Of a stretch of 64,000 nt of DNA, positions 21,206-32,933 are shown piece by piece. How positions within the stretch are numbered: the first letter of the stretch is position 1; every line of letters starts with the position of its first letter. Source of the DNA: Hymenoscyphus infarciens (lineage: Eukaryota; Ascomycota; Leotiomycetes; Helotiales; Helotiaceae); contig LLCB01000142.1 of the NCBI GenBank assembly GCA_001414345.1, positions 1 to 64,000 of the forward strand, written 5' to 3'. The notes below the pieces were generated by a model. It was given only the letters and a program-made list of their open reading frames with translations, did not search any database and was not told where the DNA came from. The translations under genes were made by a program, and so were the position numbers.

Positions 21206-23649
21206 ATGGAGGCTCAAAGCCTGTCAACCTGCAATATTTGTGGCAAGAAATTCCAACGAAAGGCCCATTTGTTGCGCCATCAACAGCAGCGTAAGTCGAC
21301 AATGACAAATCCCAGGAATCCCTTGAACCTCGTTTGTGCAGCCATCTGACCTCTTGGCATCATTGTAGATTCCGGCGACCGACCATACAGCTGTAAATTC
21401 TGTTCCAAAACCTTCAAACGCAGGTATGTAGCAATTGCCCCAAGTACTTTTCTTCCTCTTCTTCTGTGCCCAAAACCACCGACACCTACCTGTCAAGATA
21501 CTCTCGGATTTTCATCTGCTAATTATTTCATGTAGTGATGTTCTGCGCGACCACTTCAGTCGTTGCGAACGGCGCGGCAATTCAGCCATCCCGAATTCCC
21601 TAGAGAGGGGTCGAAAACGACACGCCTGCGACGAGTGTTCACGATTAAAAGTCAAGTGCGACAACAATGTGCCATGCAGGAAGTGTAAAGAATTTGGAAG
21701 GACCTGTGTCAAAAGTCGACCTGCCGCAGGTGAGTCGATGGGAACTGAGGTGGTGGGTGTTGGACAAGTGCTGATGAATGCGGAAATAGCTTCGAGTCCA
21801 GACGACACGCCAGCAACTTCCGCATCTCGTTCCACGCCGGACCTAGCAGCCTCGGATCGCAATTCCATAGGCTTCTTACTGAATGGCGAAGGAGATGCCG
21901 ACTTTCTCCAAGAATTCCCCAAATCGACCACCCTGAGTCCGAACAGCCAAACGGCCGAGTACCGGAATGCAATGGCAACTCGGACTGCTTTTGACACCCC
22001 TCCTAACGAAATGAGAGAGGTGAACTCCCACGCAGGTGTTCCGGGGTACCAGGAGTATGTGCAGCCGCCAATAGAGCCATTATTGCAGGACAATGGTCTG
22101 GATGCTTTGCTGAAGAATCTGGAATTTACAACCTTTGAGCGCGCTACCCACAATTGGCAAATGCCAGGAGACAACCTGATACCATGGTCAGGCATGGGGG
22201 CTGATTGCTTGTACTTGAATCGTCAGGCGCTCGAAGAGAGGACATTTGACATCAAGAACAAGTTGAGGTACACTGCCAGTACTATGAATCTTCCACACCA
22301 GCCTTCGAAAGGGGTGCTGGATGCAATTGACCACATTACCGCCGATAGTATTGTTACAAACATCAAATTGTACTTTCGTCATTGGTACAAACATGGCCCG
22401 ATGGTTCATAAACCTACTTTTAACCCTTGCACTGCCGCATTGCCTCTAGTCATGGCGTTAATGGCTCTCGGTGGAATGGTAAGTGCACTCATTATATCCC
22501 AAAAATAGTCGTTAATTTGTTACAGTATTCGAAAGAATCCAGGGACGTGGAAGAACTCAAATCTCTGTTAGACATAACCGAGAGTTACATATTTTCCGTA
22601 CCAGGTATCAGTGACGAGTATGACCTCCCAGATCGATCGTATGTTGTTCGGGATGAAAATGCATCTCCTGAGTGGCAGCGATATCAACTTGAAGAGTTAC
22701 AGGGAGCCTATCTCATGATAGTATTGCAGTTCTGGACTGGAAACCCTCTCGCTAGGATAAGAGTTCGCCAGCAAAGATTCCAGCGGATTGTCTCTGTAAG
22801 TCATAGGTGGCTCATTTTCTTTGGAATCTTGTTAACGCATTGATAGATATTTCACCACCTTGATTTGCTCACCGTACAGCACCCCCCAATTTGTCATGTG
22901 AATGACCAATTGACCTTTGGCGCTTGGATTCATAGAGAGTCCCTGCTCCGGTGAGTTTCTATATTGTATTACCTATCACAAACAGTTTTCTGACTTCTCC
23001 TAGCACGGCCACCCTCGCCGTCATGTTAGATCATGCGTTTGGTATTTTCAACAACGTCTCCCCTCGATTCCAGTGGGCAGAAATCGATCTACCCTTTCCC
23101 AGTGATGATCGATTCTTTGAAGTTGCCAGCTACGCGGAACTTCGAGCTCAATCATTATATCCCGTCCCCAAGATGAAAGTCAAGGATGCATACCTTGTCC
23201 TTTTCACGCCACAAGAATCGGCTGAACAAGAACTGAATGTCCTCAGGACTGGAAGTCTAACCCCGCTTGACATGCAAATGCTTATTCACTGTAAGTCGGA
23301 ACCAATGCTTTCCCCATTTACTTTTTCCTAACTTTTCCAAGATTTATATACCCACGTATGGAAGAGCACGTTTTCCAACCCCATGTGCGTTCTCCCCGGA
23401 GCCAGCATCCACGAAATTCTCCAACCCTTCAGACTGGCCCTGCGAAACTGGCGTATCGTATGGGATGATATTCGTGATTCGGTGCCAGAAAATGAGTGGC
23501 ATAAACTCGGCTTTCAGCGGACAGCCGATTCATACTTTGATGCTGTAGTCTCTATCATGGAAGTTTTCGAAAAGAAGGGAGGCGTTTTTCCACCTATACC
23601 CAGTGACTGCGAGAAAGGGAGTCATCTTAAAAGACTTTTGTCATTCTAG
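21206..23649 (+). CDS. Transcription factor with C2H2 fingers plus Zn2Cys6 cluster
   Basis: Nuclear DNA-binding regulator. Seven exons join in frame to 683 residues: 21206-21290, 21369-21423, 21536-22478, 22526-22795, 22847-22950, 23004-23290, 23342-23649. Finger 1 is a classical C2H2 (C9, C12, H25, H29) with the linker HSGDRPY. Finger 2 is C37, C40, H53, C57, a C2HC variant. A fungal Zn2Cys6 cluster follows (C78, C81, C88, C94, C97, C104, spacing 2-6-5-2-6). The rest resembles the helical 'fungal specific transcription factor' middle region, for example the stretch after VTNIKLYFRHWYKHGPMVHKPTF. Introns 1 and 2 interrupt the two C2H2-type fingers, so the fingers show only after splicing. An in-frame ATG at 21140 would add 22 residues; I prefer 21206 because MEAQSLSTCNICG begins the conserved part. 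Targets unknown. Confidence 0.9.
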
Positions 23650-24937
23650 TTTATGATATATATATTTTTCGAAGGAAACCAGCGTTTCAAGAGGGTGGTA
23701 GGGTCATTTATTTGGTTGGGTTTGCATTTGTATGGAGTATATACGGGTCTGGTTTCTTGGGAGCCCCAGACGGCGGCTTCTGGTAGCTTACTTTGCATCT
23801 GATTTGCATAGTGTGAATGGTGTTTAGGACTTGGTTGGTTGGTATAGAGATGATGATATGTGCGCGCACTCGCTGTTTGGGATTACATTAATTATGTAAT
23901 GCTAGAGATGAACATGATGTCTCAAATCAATTAACTTCTCGAGACCGAATAGGATCAAGTCTTTCCTTCAACTTCTTCCATTGCGGTTTCGGCCAGCCCT
24001 TGTTTTAGTGGGAGAGCAAAATTTGGTGGTGGTTCTGTGTAAGCTGGGCGCCTGCCCTCTTTTTCATGAAGAGGGAAGGAGGGTACCTAAGGATATGGAC
24101 AGGATCCTTCCAGGTTTGCTTTCTGGAGTGGTCCGCTGATTGAATAAGAGCGTCAACGAGGAAGGAACGACCATGACCCAACCCTTCTGCTCCTTCCCTT
24201 CTCGCCAAACACAGCACCAACGAAGCAAGTCTTACGGGTAAGCAAGCGCGCACTTCTCGTCAGAATGGAAGGAACGACCGAGACCAGCGACCCAACTCAA
24301 ACCTTTCAAAACCCTCGCGGTCCCCCGTCCCTCTTCCTTTCTTCACAAACTTCTTCTCCAACATAACCCGACTCGTCCCCAAAACCCCTCTATTATACGT
24401 ACTCCCAAGGCTTCTACATGAGAGAATGGAAAGGCTAATAGCTTGAGGCCGATTCCTTGAGCTGATCCCGAGGTAGCTCCGAATATTCACATGTGTCCCC
24501 GTGGCTCTGGTCGATTCTCTTTGGCATGCTTGGCTACCCGGGTTGGGAGACTCTGTTTCTTAATACCTTTTTATTTTTGTTTGTTTGGTCCGGTCGAGGG
24601 ATGTGGTTTCGGATGCTCTTGGTAAGTTTGAAGTCCCTCCTTTGTCTTTGAGATCTCGGTTGCTGATTGAACCCAGGTCAGGCTTCCAGCGCAAGGAAGA
24701 CGTATCTGCCAACTTCCTCTGTCTACGCGACACTCGTCTTTCAAGGTACGCATTTACTGCCGCAGAGTATGGCCAAGTGTCTTACGCTTTTTATTTAAAA
24801 TAATACAAGAAAATCTATATTTTATACCCAAAAAAACCCCATCCCTCGTACCAACTCTCTCTTCCCATCGACCCAGTAACATTATCATCTCATACCCCCT
24901 CATTACAAGCTTCTCCTTTTGTAAGATTTTGCCTGCC
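23650..24937. other. Intergenic region between regulator and DUF7702 gene
   Basis: Convergent 3' flanks of the two neighbours. The open frames here (60-82 codons) have no recognisable features. I see no gene. Confidence 0.4.
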
Positions 24938-25936
24938 CTACTGGGAAGGATAATTTCGCTGACCATTCGTTGGATAACCTCCTCCTAGATGTTGCTCCTC
25001 GGGATATTGCACAGCCTGACCACCCATTCCATTATCCTCCGCCCAAACCCTTCTCCTCTCACTTCTCCTCGACTTTCTCCTCTCATCCATTCTCACTTCC
25101 TCCCGCTCTCTACCTGTCAAGCCTCCATCACCAAACTTCCCCACCGTTAGTCCCACAAGGACATACATTATAACGATCAACGCCTCTTCCACCAGCGCCA
25201 TGCTAATTCGAACCGCCACATTGCCATCAATGACATTGAAGATATGACTTGGATGAAAGGTGCAGATGACACTATACAATAACCTCGACCCAATCAACGG
25301 CAACGCCATGATGACCGCCACCAGAATTCTCTTCTCTCCACTCATAGTCTTATGAATTTCGCACATGGAAAAAAGTGCCAACCCAACAAGGAAGATGTAA
25401 ACAACAATAAAGATCCCCACTCCCCATTTGGTGTCCGATTTAATGGTTGGAGCAGAAGTAGTGCTGGAAGAACTATCCATACCCCCCGAAATACAAAGGA
25501 TGAGCGCAATCGTACAAGGTAGTTGTAGTAATTGAATCACCCTACTCCTCCTCGAATCCGCACTCGCTCTCTTGGCCAATTTCGCAAGTAAGCCTTTATT
25601 TCCCACGAATCCAGCACCGAGGCCCCCTCGAGAGGGAACATGCGTACTCGTGCCATCGATTACACGTTTGAGGAGTCCGAGACTGGAAAGAAGAAGGGGA
25701 CTGAGACCGACGGATTGGAGGAGCACTCCCCATTCTGCGTAGGTTGTGTTGGTGGGTGTTTGCGTGTGCAGGATTTCGAAGACGGACCCGGCGAGTCGGA
25801 CGATGCAGAAGATTAGGAGGTAGACCCAGCCGAGTTGTTTTTGGAAGCCGTGGCGGAAGAGGACTATTAGGGTGAGGAGGAGGACGGGGATGTAGATTAT
25901 GAGTTCGGCTATTGCTATTGCTTCTGTTGCTGTCAT
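24938..25936 (-). CDS. DUF7702-type multi-pass membrane protein
   Basis: Single-exon protein of 332 residues from the internal ATG at 25936; an upstream in-frame ATG at 26017 would add 27 polar residues. I prefer the inner start because MTATEAIAIAELIIYIPVL leads straight into the first hydrophobic segment. About seven hydrophobic helices are visible (for example IIYIPVLLLTLIVLF, VYLLIFCIVRLAGSVF, GVGIFIVVYIFLVGLALF, ALIVIMYVLVGLTVG), followed by a highly charged Arg/Glu-rich cytosolic tail. The pattern 'LFRHGFQKQLGWVYLLIFC' is typical of the fungal family I know as DUF7702. Function unknown; the seven-helix layout suggests a receptor-like or scaffold role, which is only inference. Confidence 0.8.
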   Translation of the reverse strand: MTATEAIAIAELIIYIPVLLLTLIVLFRHGFQKQLGWVYLLIFCIVRLAGSVFEILHTQTPTNTTYAEWGVLLQSVGLSPLLLSSLGLLKRVIDGTSTHVPSRGGLGAGFVGNKGLLAKLAKRASADSRRSRVIQLLQLPCTIALILCISGGMDSSSSTTSAPTIKSDTKWGVGIFIVVYIFLVGLALFSMCEIHKTMSGEKRILVAVIMALPLIGSRLLYSVICTFHPSHIFNVIDGNVAVRISMALVEEALIVIMYVLVGLTVGKFGDGGLTGREREEVRMDERRKSRRSERRRVWAEDNGMGGQAVQYPEEQHLGGGYPTNGQRNYPSQ

Positions 25937-26560
25937 TTCGACTGGTGTTGTTAAGATTGGGCTGGGTGTTTGTGAAAAGTTGAACGGGCTCTTGTTTTGC
26001 GACTGGGAGTGAAACAAGTGCGAGGAGGATGGAAGGACTGCTTTGAAGAAAAACCAAGGAATGCACTTGCTCTAGATGACTTTATATTTCACTCTTCCCT
26101 TGCCATCGCGATATACAGTCTCAAACACCTCCCACCCAAAACTCAGCCCAATGACTTCATGCCGTCGATTTCATACCCGGCTACACCGTCTCCAAACCCC
26201 ATCCAGGCAATGCCTTTCGAGCCTCCTACCATCCCCCTCCCATCAAACCCTCACAATTCAAAATCAACACATCCAGAATACTGCATCGAGACAATGCCCA
26301 CTCACACGAACATCGTGATTACCGCAATAGGAAATTCGCTCATTCGGTACAGCGAGGCCCGAGGGGCTGGGGAAATAAGCCACATCCCATTACACCCAAC
26401 CACCACCAACCAATTATTCAACAGAGCACATTCCCATTTTGAATACTCCACTGTAGATCTTCCTGAAGCTCCTCGTGCGGTGTAAGCCTCCATGCACAGT
26501 CATCACCTTGCAACGCTGCACATGTCCAAAACAAGCCTTCACGATGTTCGGCATCGACAG

Positions 26561-26590
26561 GAAACAAGCTTTCCAAAGAAAGCTTGTTTC
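26561..26590. repeat. Perfect 13-bp inverted repeat with 4-base loop
   Basis: Arms GAAACAAGCTTTC and GAAAGCTTGTTTC are exact reverse complements separated by CAAA. The structure can form a stable cruciform or RNA hairpin. No run of T follows that would suggest a polymerase III terminator. Confidence 0.9.
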
Positions 26591-27172
26591 GAACCCTACC
26601 CAATTCCGTGGGTGGGCCAACGAAGGTTTAAAAATCCCCCGGGGTGGGTGTCTATTTCAAGGGGGGTGAGTGGTAGATTTCCTGTCCTGTTAGCGTTCTC
26701 GTGTTTTTTGAGGTGCGGATTTCGGGGTTCGGCCTTGACCCTTTTTTGTTTTTAGCTGACACCTGCGGGGTGGTGAGGTGTGAGTAAGGGGAATGCGGCC
26801 GGCCGGCTGGTGAGAATACAGGGGTGAATTTTTGTGAGAGGTTTGGTTTTTGGGATGAGGGAAATGTTGGGGTTGTGGAGGAGTGTACAGTAGTATTCGA
26901 GGTTTTACCAAGTAGAAGCCTTGTTCCTGGTGTTGGAAGGAAGAGTGGGTGACGCGAAATGTGGGGTGAAGTCTACTAAGCGAATCCCTGGACCACATGG
27001 GAGAACACTCATCGAGGAGAAAGGGGGGTGGGAGAAGTGAGTATTTTTTGGGTTTCCTGTTTGACCTAGATGGTTTAACCCCCTCTGCAATATTTAAACC
27101 AACCACCACGGAGTGGCCCTCGGAGAGCCAGCGGAGCGTCACTCGCTGTTCTACCTTATCTCAGTTCCTCAA

Positions 27173-27230
27173 CCCCCCCCCCCCCCCCCCCCACAAAAAA
27201 AAAAANCCCCCCCCCCCCCCCCCCCCCCCC
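27173..27230. other. Homopolymer and N assembly scar
   Basis: A 20-base C run, then an A run, a single N at 27206, then a 24-base C run. This looks like a join between sequence reads or contigs across a low-quality region. Distances and continuity across it should not be trusted. Confidence 0.8.
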
Positions 27231-28149
27231 AACAAAAGAAGAAAAGGGGGGTGGAATTTAGATTGTTGTCTTACGAATCCATCATTGGAATTTGTTTAAT
27301 GAATGATAGCCGTAAGGTAGTTGACTATGCCGAAAGTTATTTCTTGCAGAGGCAAATGACGAAACTTCGAAAGTTAGTTTCTTCTAGCTTTGTTTCTCGC
27401 TCTTCACTCGCCCTCACCTCGTCATATTGACGCGTAGAGTAGAAAGGTTGGTGCAAAACAACATATCGCCTTACCAAAAAATGTCTCTTAGGTTCCCAAC
27501 GTGAGGCGCGTATCCGAGGTGTTCTAGTGGTTCTCTTCTGGCAGTATCCAGTTCTAGTTGTTCTTCTCTTTAGCTAGTTGAGTAGTCTTGCTGTCAAACA
27601 TAGTCAATTTCTCCACGTAAAAAGTTAGAAGGTTAGTGCTCAAGTAGAATTCCTAGTAAAAAAAATGCAAAAAACCTATGATCACACAACTCTTTCGAGT
27701 CACATAGGGAAAACTCTTCCATTTCTGGTTGGTTTGTATTATAATAATGCTCCGATAGGCCTTGTAATGAATGAAGAAGAATTGATTTGACAAGGAGCGA
27801 AGAATAAAGATTTCAGAATTTTAGTTTTTGAAAAGAGTTTGTATGAATTGTCGCAAAGTCACTGCATGAAACCAGTGAGCCATCCCAACGAAGTTGCTTT
27901 GGCGAAGGTAACTTGTGTTACTTGTAATTATGAGGATTTGTGGGGCGTGCTGCTTTTATAGGGGATATCTGCGGGTTGTTGGTGGGTTATGATTGGGAGA
28001 AACTAAAAAGCGGCGAAGAGCTAGGTGAATTAACAGAGCACATCTTGGACTACCTCCTTACGCTACATATATGGCTACTTTCTCAACAGTGATTTTCAAT
28101 GTCTCTTGAAGCAGTTTTATCTCACGATCGAGCGCAACGTACTTATATA

Positions 28150-28870
28150 AAGGGATTTTCTTTTAGACTAATGATTGAATATTACGCTTAGTGAACTAAC
28201 CTCTTAAGCCCTACGAAAGTAACATAAGTATCTAGAACACTCCCTCGGTGTGTCTAGTATACTCTAACAAGGGTTTTTATCTCTATAAGTAAGCTAGCTA
28301 GGATTAAAAAGTGAAATTTGAGAATAGTAAGAGAAGTAGGTACTACGGGCGCTAGCTTTATAGTTTTTAAGCACTTTATAGAGCTATAAGGGTTATAGCT
28401 ATTATATATCCTCTTTTAAGAAATAGTTAGTACTCTCGGTATTTAGGAATAGCCTTATATTATATAATTACCTAATTACTCTCTTCTTTTTTTACTAATC
28501 CTCTACTTCTATAAAATCGCTTTCTTTTAAAAGAATAAGTAATAAAATTAGACGTTTTAGACGAAGTTTACTACTTCGCGCGCTTATATCTATATACGCG
28601 TCTATAGATAAGCTCTTAAATTCCTTACCTTTAAAGTAACTTAGAAGAATTTATCTACTTCAAAGAGCGAAGAGGAAGAGAAGGAAGAGAAGGAAGAGAG
28701 GGTAGAGAGTAAGAGAAAGTGTTAAATTTAAAATTTAAAATTTTAAAATATTTTAAAAAAGTCTAAGCTTTATTAATTATAGGCCTTTTACTCTTATAGA
28801 ATATTATTGCTTTTTAATACTAAACCTCCTTATAACTTCCTTATAACATCCGTATAAACCCTCTAACAAG
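28150..28870. repeat. Second AT-rich RIP-like tract
   Basis: About 0.7 kb of TA-rich DNA with stops in all frames, few CA/TG dinucleotides and retained CG, like the large island at 2942-9835. CTCTAACAAGGG occurs on both sides (about 28264 and 28861). Source element not identifiable. Confidence 0.6.
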
Positions 28871-29240
28871 GGCCTTGATTAGGCCATATTCCAGGTAGTA
28901 TAGAACACTCACGACAGGGGGGCGCTTTGCTTTCGTAGAGAAGACAAAATCACTACATAGTTGAGTTGCGCTTTCGCTCACCAACATTTCCTATGTCTGA
29001 TTCTGTATTTAGGTAGGGAGTGTCAAGGGGTTTAGTCGTCGAGTTCTAAGCCGATGTTGAGTTGTCAACTTTGACAAGAGTGGTCTAAAATCGACGAAGG
29101 GAACTTATCACTCTCGGAGCATTGAGGATACAATAAACGGCTCTCTCGGTACAAATGTGATGATATACACTTTTAAGTTACGCATTCTCTTATCTACAAA
29201 AGATTGTCCCACCACAATATATTTTGTTCGCCACATACAC

Positions 29241-30939
29241 TCACCCTCCTCTCAAATTTCTATCGTGGTCAATTTCATAAGTACGGCCAGCATCATCATC
29301 ATCATCATCATCAGGAGAAAAAGTAAAAGTCACCGTCCCGAAATCCTCAAAGATATTCCAGATATTGATCTTCTCCCTCTCGCCCTCATCCTTCTCTAAG
29401 AATCTTACAGCATCCCACCCCTTTTCCAAATCATAAGCCCGAGCAATGATGATCAGCTGATCAGTAATCCACGACCTCGTCTCAACGGGACAATTCTTCG
29501 AATGTGCGAGTGCGCAAAGTGGCCATAGGAGAACATAAGCCGCAGGTATATTTGAGGGTGGAAGTTTGCGCGGTAGAATATGTGGTGTTTGAGATGAAAG
29601 AGTGGGCAAGTATCCAGCAAGTTGCGGAACACAGGCACATATATCGCTTGTCATTTCTTGAAAAGTTGTCCTTGGCTGAGCCTTCACGTCCATTTCGCCA
29701 TGAGTTGAAGGTAATTTTCCGGTTTGAAAGTTATCCTCGCCCGGGATCGAAGGGGCTGTTTTTTGCATCTCCTCGCAGGACATGATGAGATCAGATAAAA
29801 TAACGCGTGACATTCGGATCAGATTTACGCATTCTGCCATGCGATAATCAGTATAGACATGGTAGTGAGATTCATAAATCAGTCTTGATTTTGCCTTCAA
29901 TTCAAGCTTGATATTCTTAGGTATCCAAGATGGTGGAAGATCCGAGAGTTGTGAAGATAGCTCGCTGTCGAGCTCCTGGGCCGAAGCTATGATGGCTTTA
30001 GGGGTATTGAGAACCCCCCCGGTAAGCTCTGCCCGGAAACGAATGAAGCGAATCGTGAACTCCAAGAAACGGAAAGTAGGATCCGTAGTATCAAAAAATT
30101 TGGCGGCATTTCTCCTTTGTTTCAAGAAATCTTCCGGTACTGGTATTCCATGCTTCATACAATTAAGCATGATGTATGTGCTGAAGTGGGCAAACAAATC
30201 AAAGCCAGTCTTAGACATGAATTGCTCCGCTCCACGAATTTTCAAGAGAGTCGAAGCTCCTTGGAGATGGTTTGTCCAGGCTTGGACGGTACGTTCTTTT
30301 GAAGGCAGGAGTCGTTCGAAATGTTCCAGTAAAAGCACCGAAGATAACGTGTTGTCCTTCTTTGCGAGTGTGGGGGAACGAAGAGCAGTATTGAGGGAGT
30401 TGAGAGCTGTTGCATAGACCCTCCTTGCAAGTGGTTCCAATTCTCTGGAATGCGTGTCTCTCAGAAGACTAGCGATTCCCACTGATTGAATACCGAGAGA
30501 GAGATAATCACTCATATCTCCATCCTGATAAAAGGTTTCCAGGTATTTGAAAGAGCGGGAGTGGCCTACGACAAAGCTGGCTCGAAAATAACACAAAGCG
30601 CGAAAGTCGACTGGAGTCGTCAAGCGCGGTCTGTCTGCTGGTGAGGAAAACGTCTTTTTTGGATCAGATGGATTTTCAGGTGATGTTTTTGATTGTTTCG
30701 TTGGTATCTTGAATCTCCCCATCCCAAGTGTATTAATATTCTTGACTTTTGGCTCCTCTTGAGTGCATTTCCACTTTCCACGGACACATTGCCCACAATT
30801 TGGGTAAGCAAGATCACACTGGCATTGATTAGCACAACCCTTCAGACCTTCAAGTCTCCCAAGTAGGCGAAAAGATTACCTTGGTTCTTCTGACTTTACA
30901 TGGCCCGCATGCCTTGGACACGTTGCCCTTGGGAGCCAT
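29241..30939 (-). CDS. Zn2Cys6 transcription factor
   Basis: Two exons (30939-30880 and 30818-29241) give 545 residues. The short first exon is certain because it completes the binuclear zinc cluster: CGPCKVRRTK ends exon 1 and CDLAYPNCGQC begins exon 2 (C11, C14, C21, C28, C31, C38; spacing 2-6-6-2-6). The remainder has the helical character of the Fungal_trans_2/DUF3468 regulators, for example FVVGHSRSFKYLETFYQDGD, SLLRDTHSRELEPLARRVYATAL, and a C-terminal WPLCALAHSKNCPVETRSWI. An Asp-only run of seven residues near the C-terminus is encoded by a CAT repeat at 29291-29312 on the plus strand. Nuclear regulator; target genes unknown. No clear divergent partner upstream. Confidence 0.9.
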
Positions 30940-31719
30940 ATTGGTGGCGCGGTGATTGTGCGCAAGATGGCTTTATGGATTTCACAAGGTCGGGAGTGCT
31001 TTGGTCAGAAGCCGGGAAGCCCAACACCCCAATTTGAAGAGTTCCATTCCATATGCCGCTCAGATTTCATCGCTCGTCATTGTTATCAGCCTCAAGGCTT
31101 GAACCGCGATTTGAAGGTTATCACCTGCATGCAGCTGACAACCGTGGCCCCCAACCAGGAAGGCGGTACAAGGTGCGCGACCAATCCTGCCCCTGTCGTA
31201 AATCTAGAGCAAGGGTTTTCTCTCCTATCGCCCCTATCACCGGCTTTCAGCCTTTGGGCGGTGCCGAACATCGATGATTCTACTCCACCCCGCAATTGGT
31301 AGCCCTCTCGAAGGCCAAATCAGCCGAATTCATGTATTCTTGATCTATGTCTAAAGAAAAGGAAAAGGATCCAGGACGCCAATATGTAATTCCTAGGGAA
31401 ACACTATCTGTCTCTACTTCTGCTGACTTCTCTCTGCTCTCATCTCTCATCTCTCAATCCCATTTTATAGTCTATGAAAGTGACATTGTTGCTCTATCTA
31501 TAGTGTAAGAAACCAGCTAAGAACCATGATTAGCTGGTTATATGTCAAGGAGGATGAGTAGATATACCGTTATTACCCAATACATTCAGGGTTCATCATC
31601 CAATACACGTATACCTGGAAACACCTCCAAAGTAGCGACTACACACTGGATGCCTTTCATTTTGGTGGCTGGAATGATTATTCTGGTCCAGCCCGGCGTC
31701 CTTTGTCATCGTTATCGCT
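30940..31719. other. Intergenic region
   Basis: Promoter of the minus-strand Zn2Cys6 gene and 3' flank of the F-box gene. Small overlapping frames only, none credible. A 9-bp perfect inverted repeat (ACCAGCTAA / TTAGCTGGT) lies near 31511-31537. Confidence 0.4.
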
Positions 31720-32933
31720 TCACGGGACTTGTAGTTTGAAATGCTCCTCGGAAGCTTTACAGGCCTCGAGAATCTTTGGCGGCACCACTCCCTTCCCTTC
31801 AATAATGAGTCGTTGCATTTTCCGAGCCATGATACCGATGTTTTCAATCTCATAACACAAAAGCTCGGCAACCTCCTCATCCTCACCAATCGGATTCCAA
31901 AACTTCAAAGTCTCGAGGTTTGGTGGCAATGCAACGGAATGTAGTCGAGGAGAGCTCGAAGATTTCCCGAAAAGCTGGTAGTCTCGTAGATGAAGAGTCT
32001 TGAGTTCCTCAAATTCACGCAGTCTCAAAGCCTTATTCCCGCCCAAGGAAGGGAAGTCGATTGAGATGTATTCTAAGGTCTGTTGAGCTGAAGTCAATGC
32101 AAGGAAATAATCGTGCATCGTGGCGTCAGCACTTTCTTCAAGTGGCGGTAAAGGGATTTCGAGATGTGTGATGGTGATTTCTTTGAGCGCATCTGGGAAA
32201 AGAAGTAGTTCTGAAAGAGCTTCATCGTTTATATCGCACTCGATGAGTTGCAATTTCGTCAATGCGGTCTCCGAAGGCTGTTCCACACTCTCGAATCCCT
32301 TCTCATCAAGTCTTGCTCTAGTGATTGTGAGAGTTTCTAGCGTAGGGTGACCGAAGATGTGAATATTCTCTTTCAGATCCCAATAGCCACCATCATCACG
32401 TTGATAAAAGAGAGAGCCTAATACGTATGTCAATATGAGTTCTGTGGGACTCGGGTGGCGTGATTGTTAAAAATGACCACCATGCTTTGTTACTCACAAG
32501 TTTTCAGGCAAGCTAGATCAAAAGGACCGTTGAATAGTGTTCCAATTCCATGACAAAGTGATTCGGGGACTGAAATCTCGAGGGTTTCCAGATTTGACAT
32601 GGTTGAAATAGTGTGAGAGAAGCCATCGATCCGACTCTCTTTGAGAAAGATGAAGTCTGACAACTCGGAACTTGGGTATTCAAGTCTGACATCTTGAATG
32701 AGAGATCCGCGCCGCGGTCGCTTCACAAGAGATTCGGAAAAGGTGAAATGATGTTTGGGTTGATTAAAAAGGATCGATTTGTACAAGACTGGGTCGGCAA
32801 TCGAATTCAAACGTCTGTTGACAAGGCAGGTGGCGCATAAGTCTTTCTGAGTCGGGAGATGTTCGAATATTTGGATCAGAATTTCTTTTGGAAGCTCATC
32901 CAGTGTTGGTCGTATCTCTGTGGAGCCCATCAT
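31720..32933 (-). CDS. F-box protein with LRR-like C-terminal region
   Basis: Two exons (32933-32498 and 32417-31720) give 377 residues. The N-terminal F-box (about residues 11-56: LDELPKEILIQIFEHLPTQ, then CLVNRRLNSIADPVLYKSI) would bind Skp1 in an SCF ubiquitin ligase. The remainder has repeated leucine-rich segments such as LETLEISVPESL, LETLTITRARLD, LTKLQLIECDIN, LKEITITHLEI and LKTLHLRDYQL, which resemble degenerate leucine-rich repeats used for substrate binding. The intron is 80 nt and its removal keeps the frame (donor T|gtgagt, acceptor attag|GC). Substrate unknown; fungal F-box/LRR families are large and fast evolving. Confidence 0.85.

Larger units (their letters stand above)
26018..29240. 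other. 3.2-kb gene-poor region
   Basis: No convincing gene. The 162-codon plus-strand frame at 25997-26485 is proline/serine-rich, overlaps the start of the DUF7702 gene and has no family motif. The region contains a perfect hairpin (26561-26590), a homopolymer/N scar (27173-27230) and an AT-rich RIP-like tract (28150-28870), each listed separately. Confidence 0.4.

Noticed and set aside
25997..26485. 162-codon plus-strand frame, Pro/Ser-rich
   Set aside because: Overlaps the 5' end of the DUF7702 gene on the opposite strand; no motif and no plausible intron pattern.
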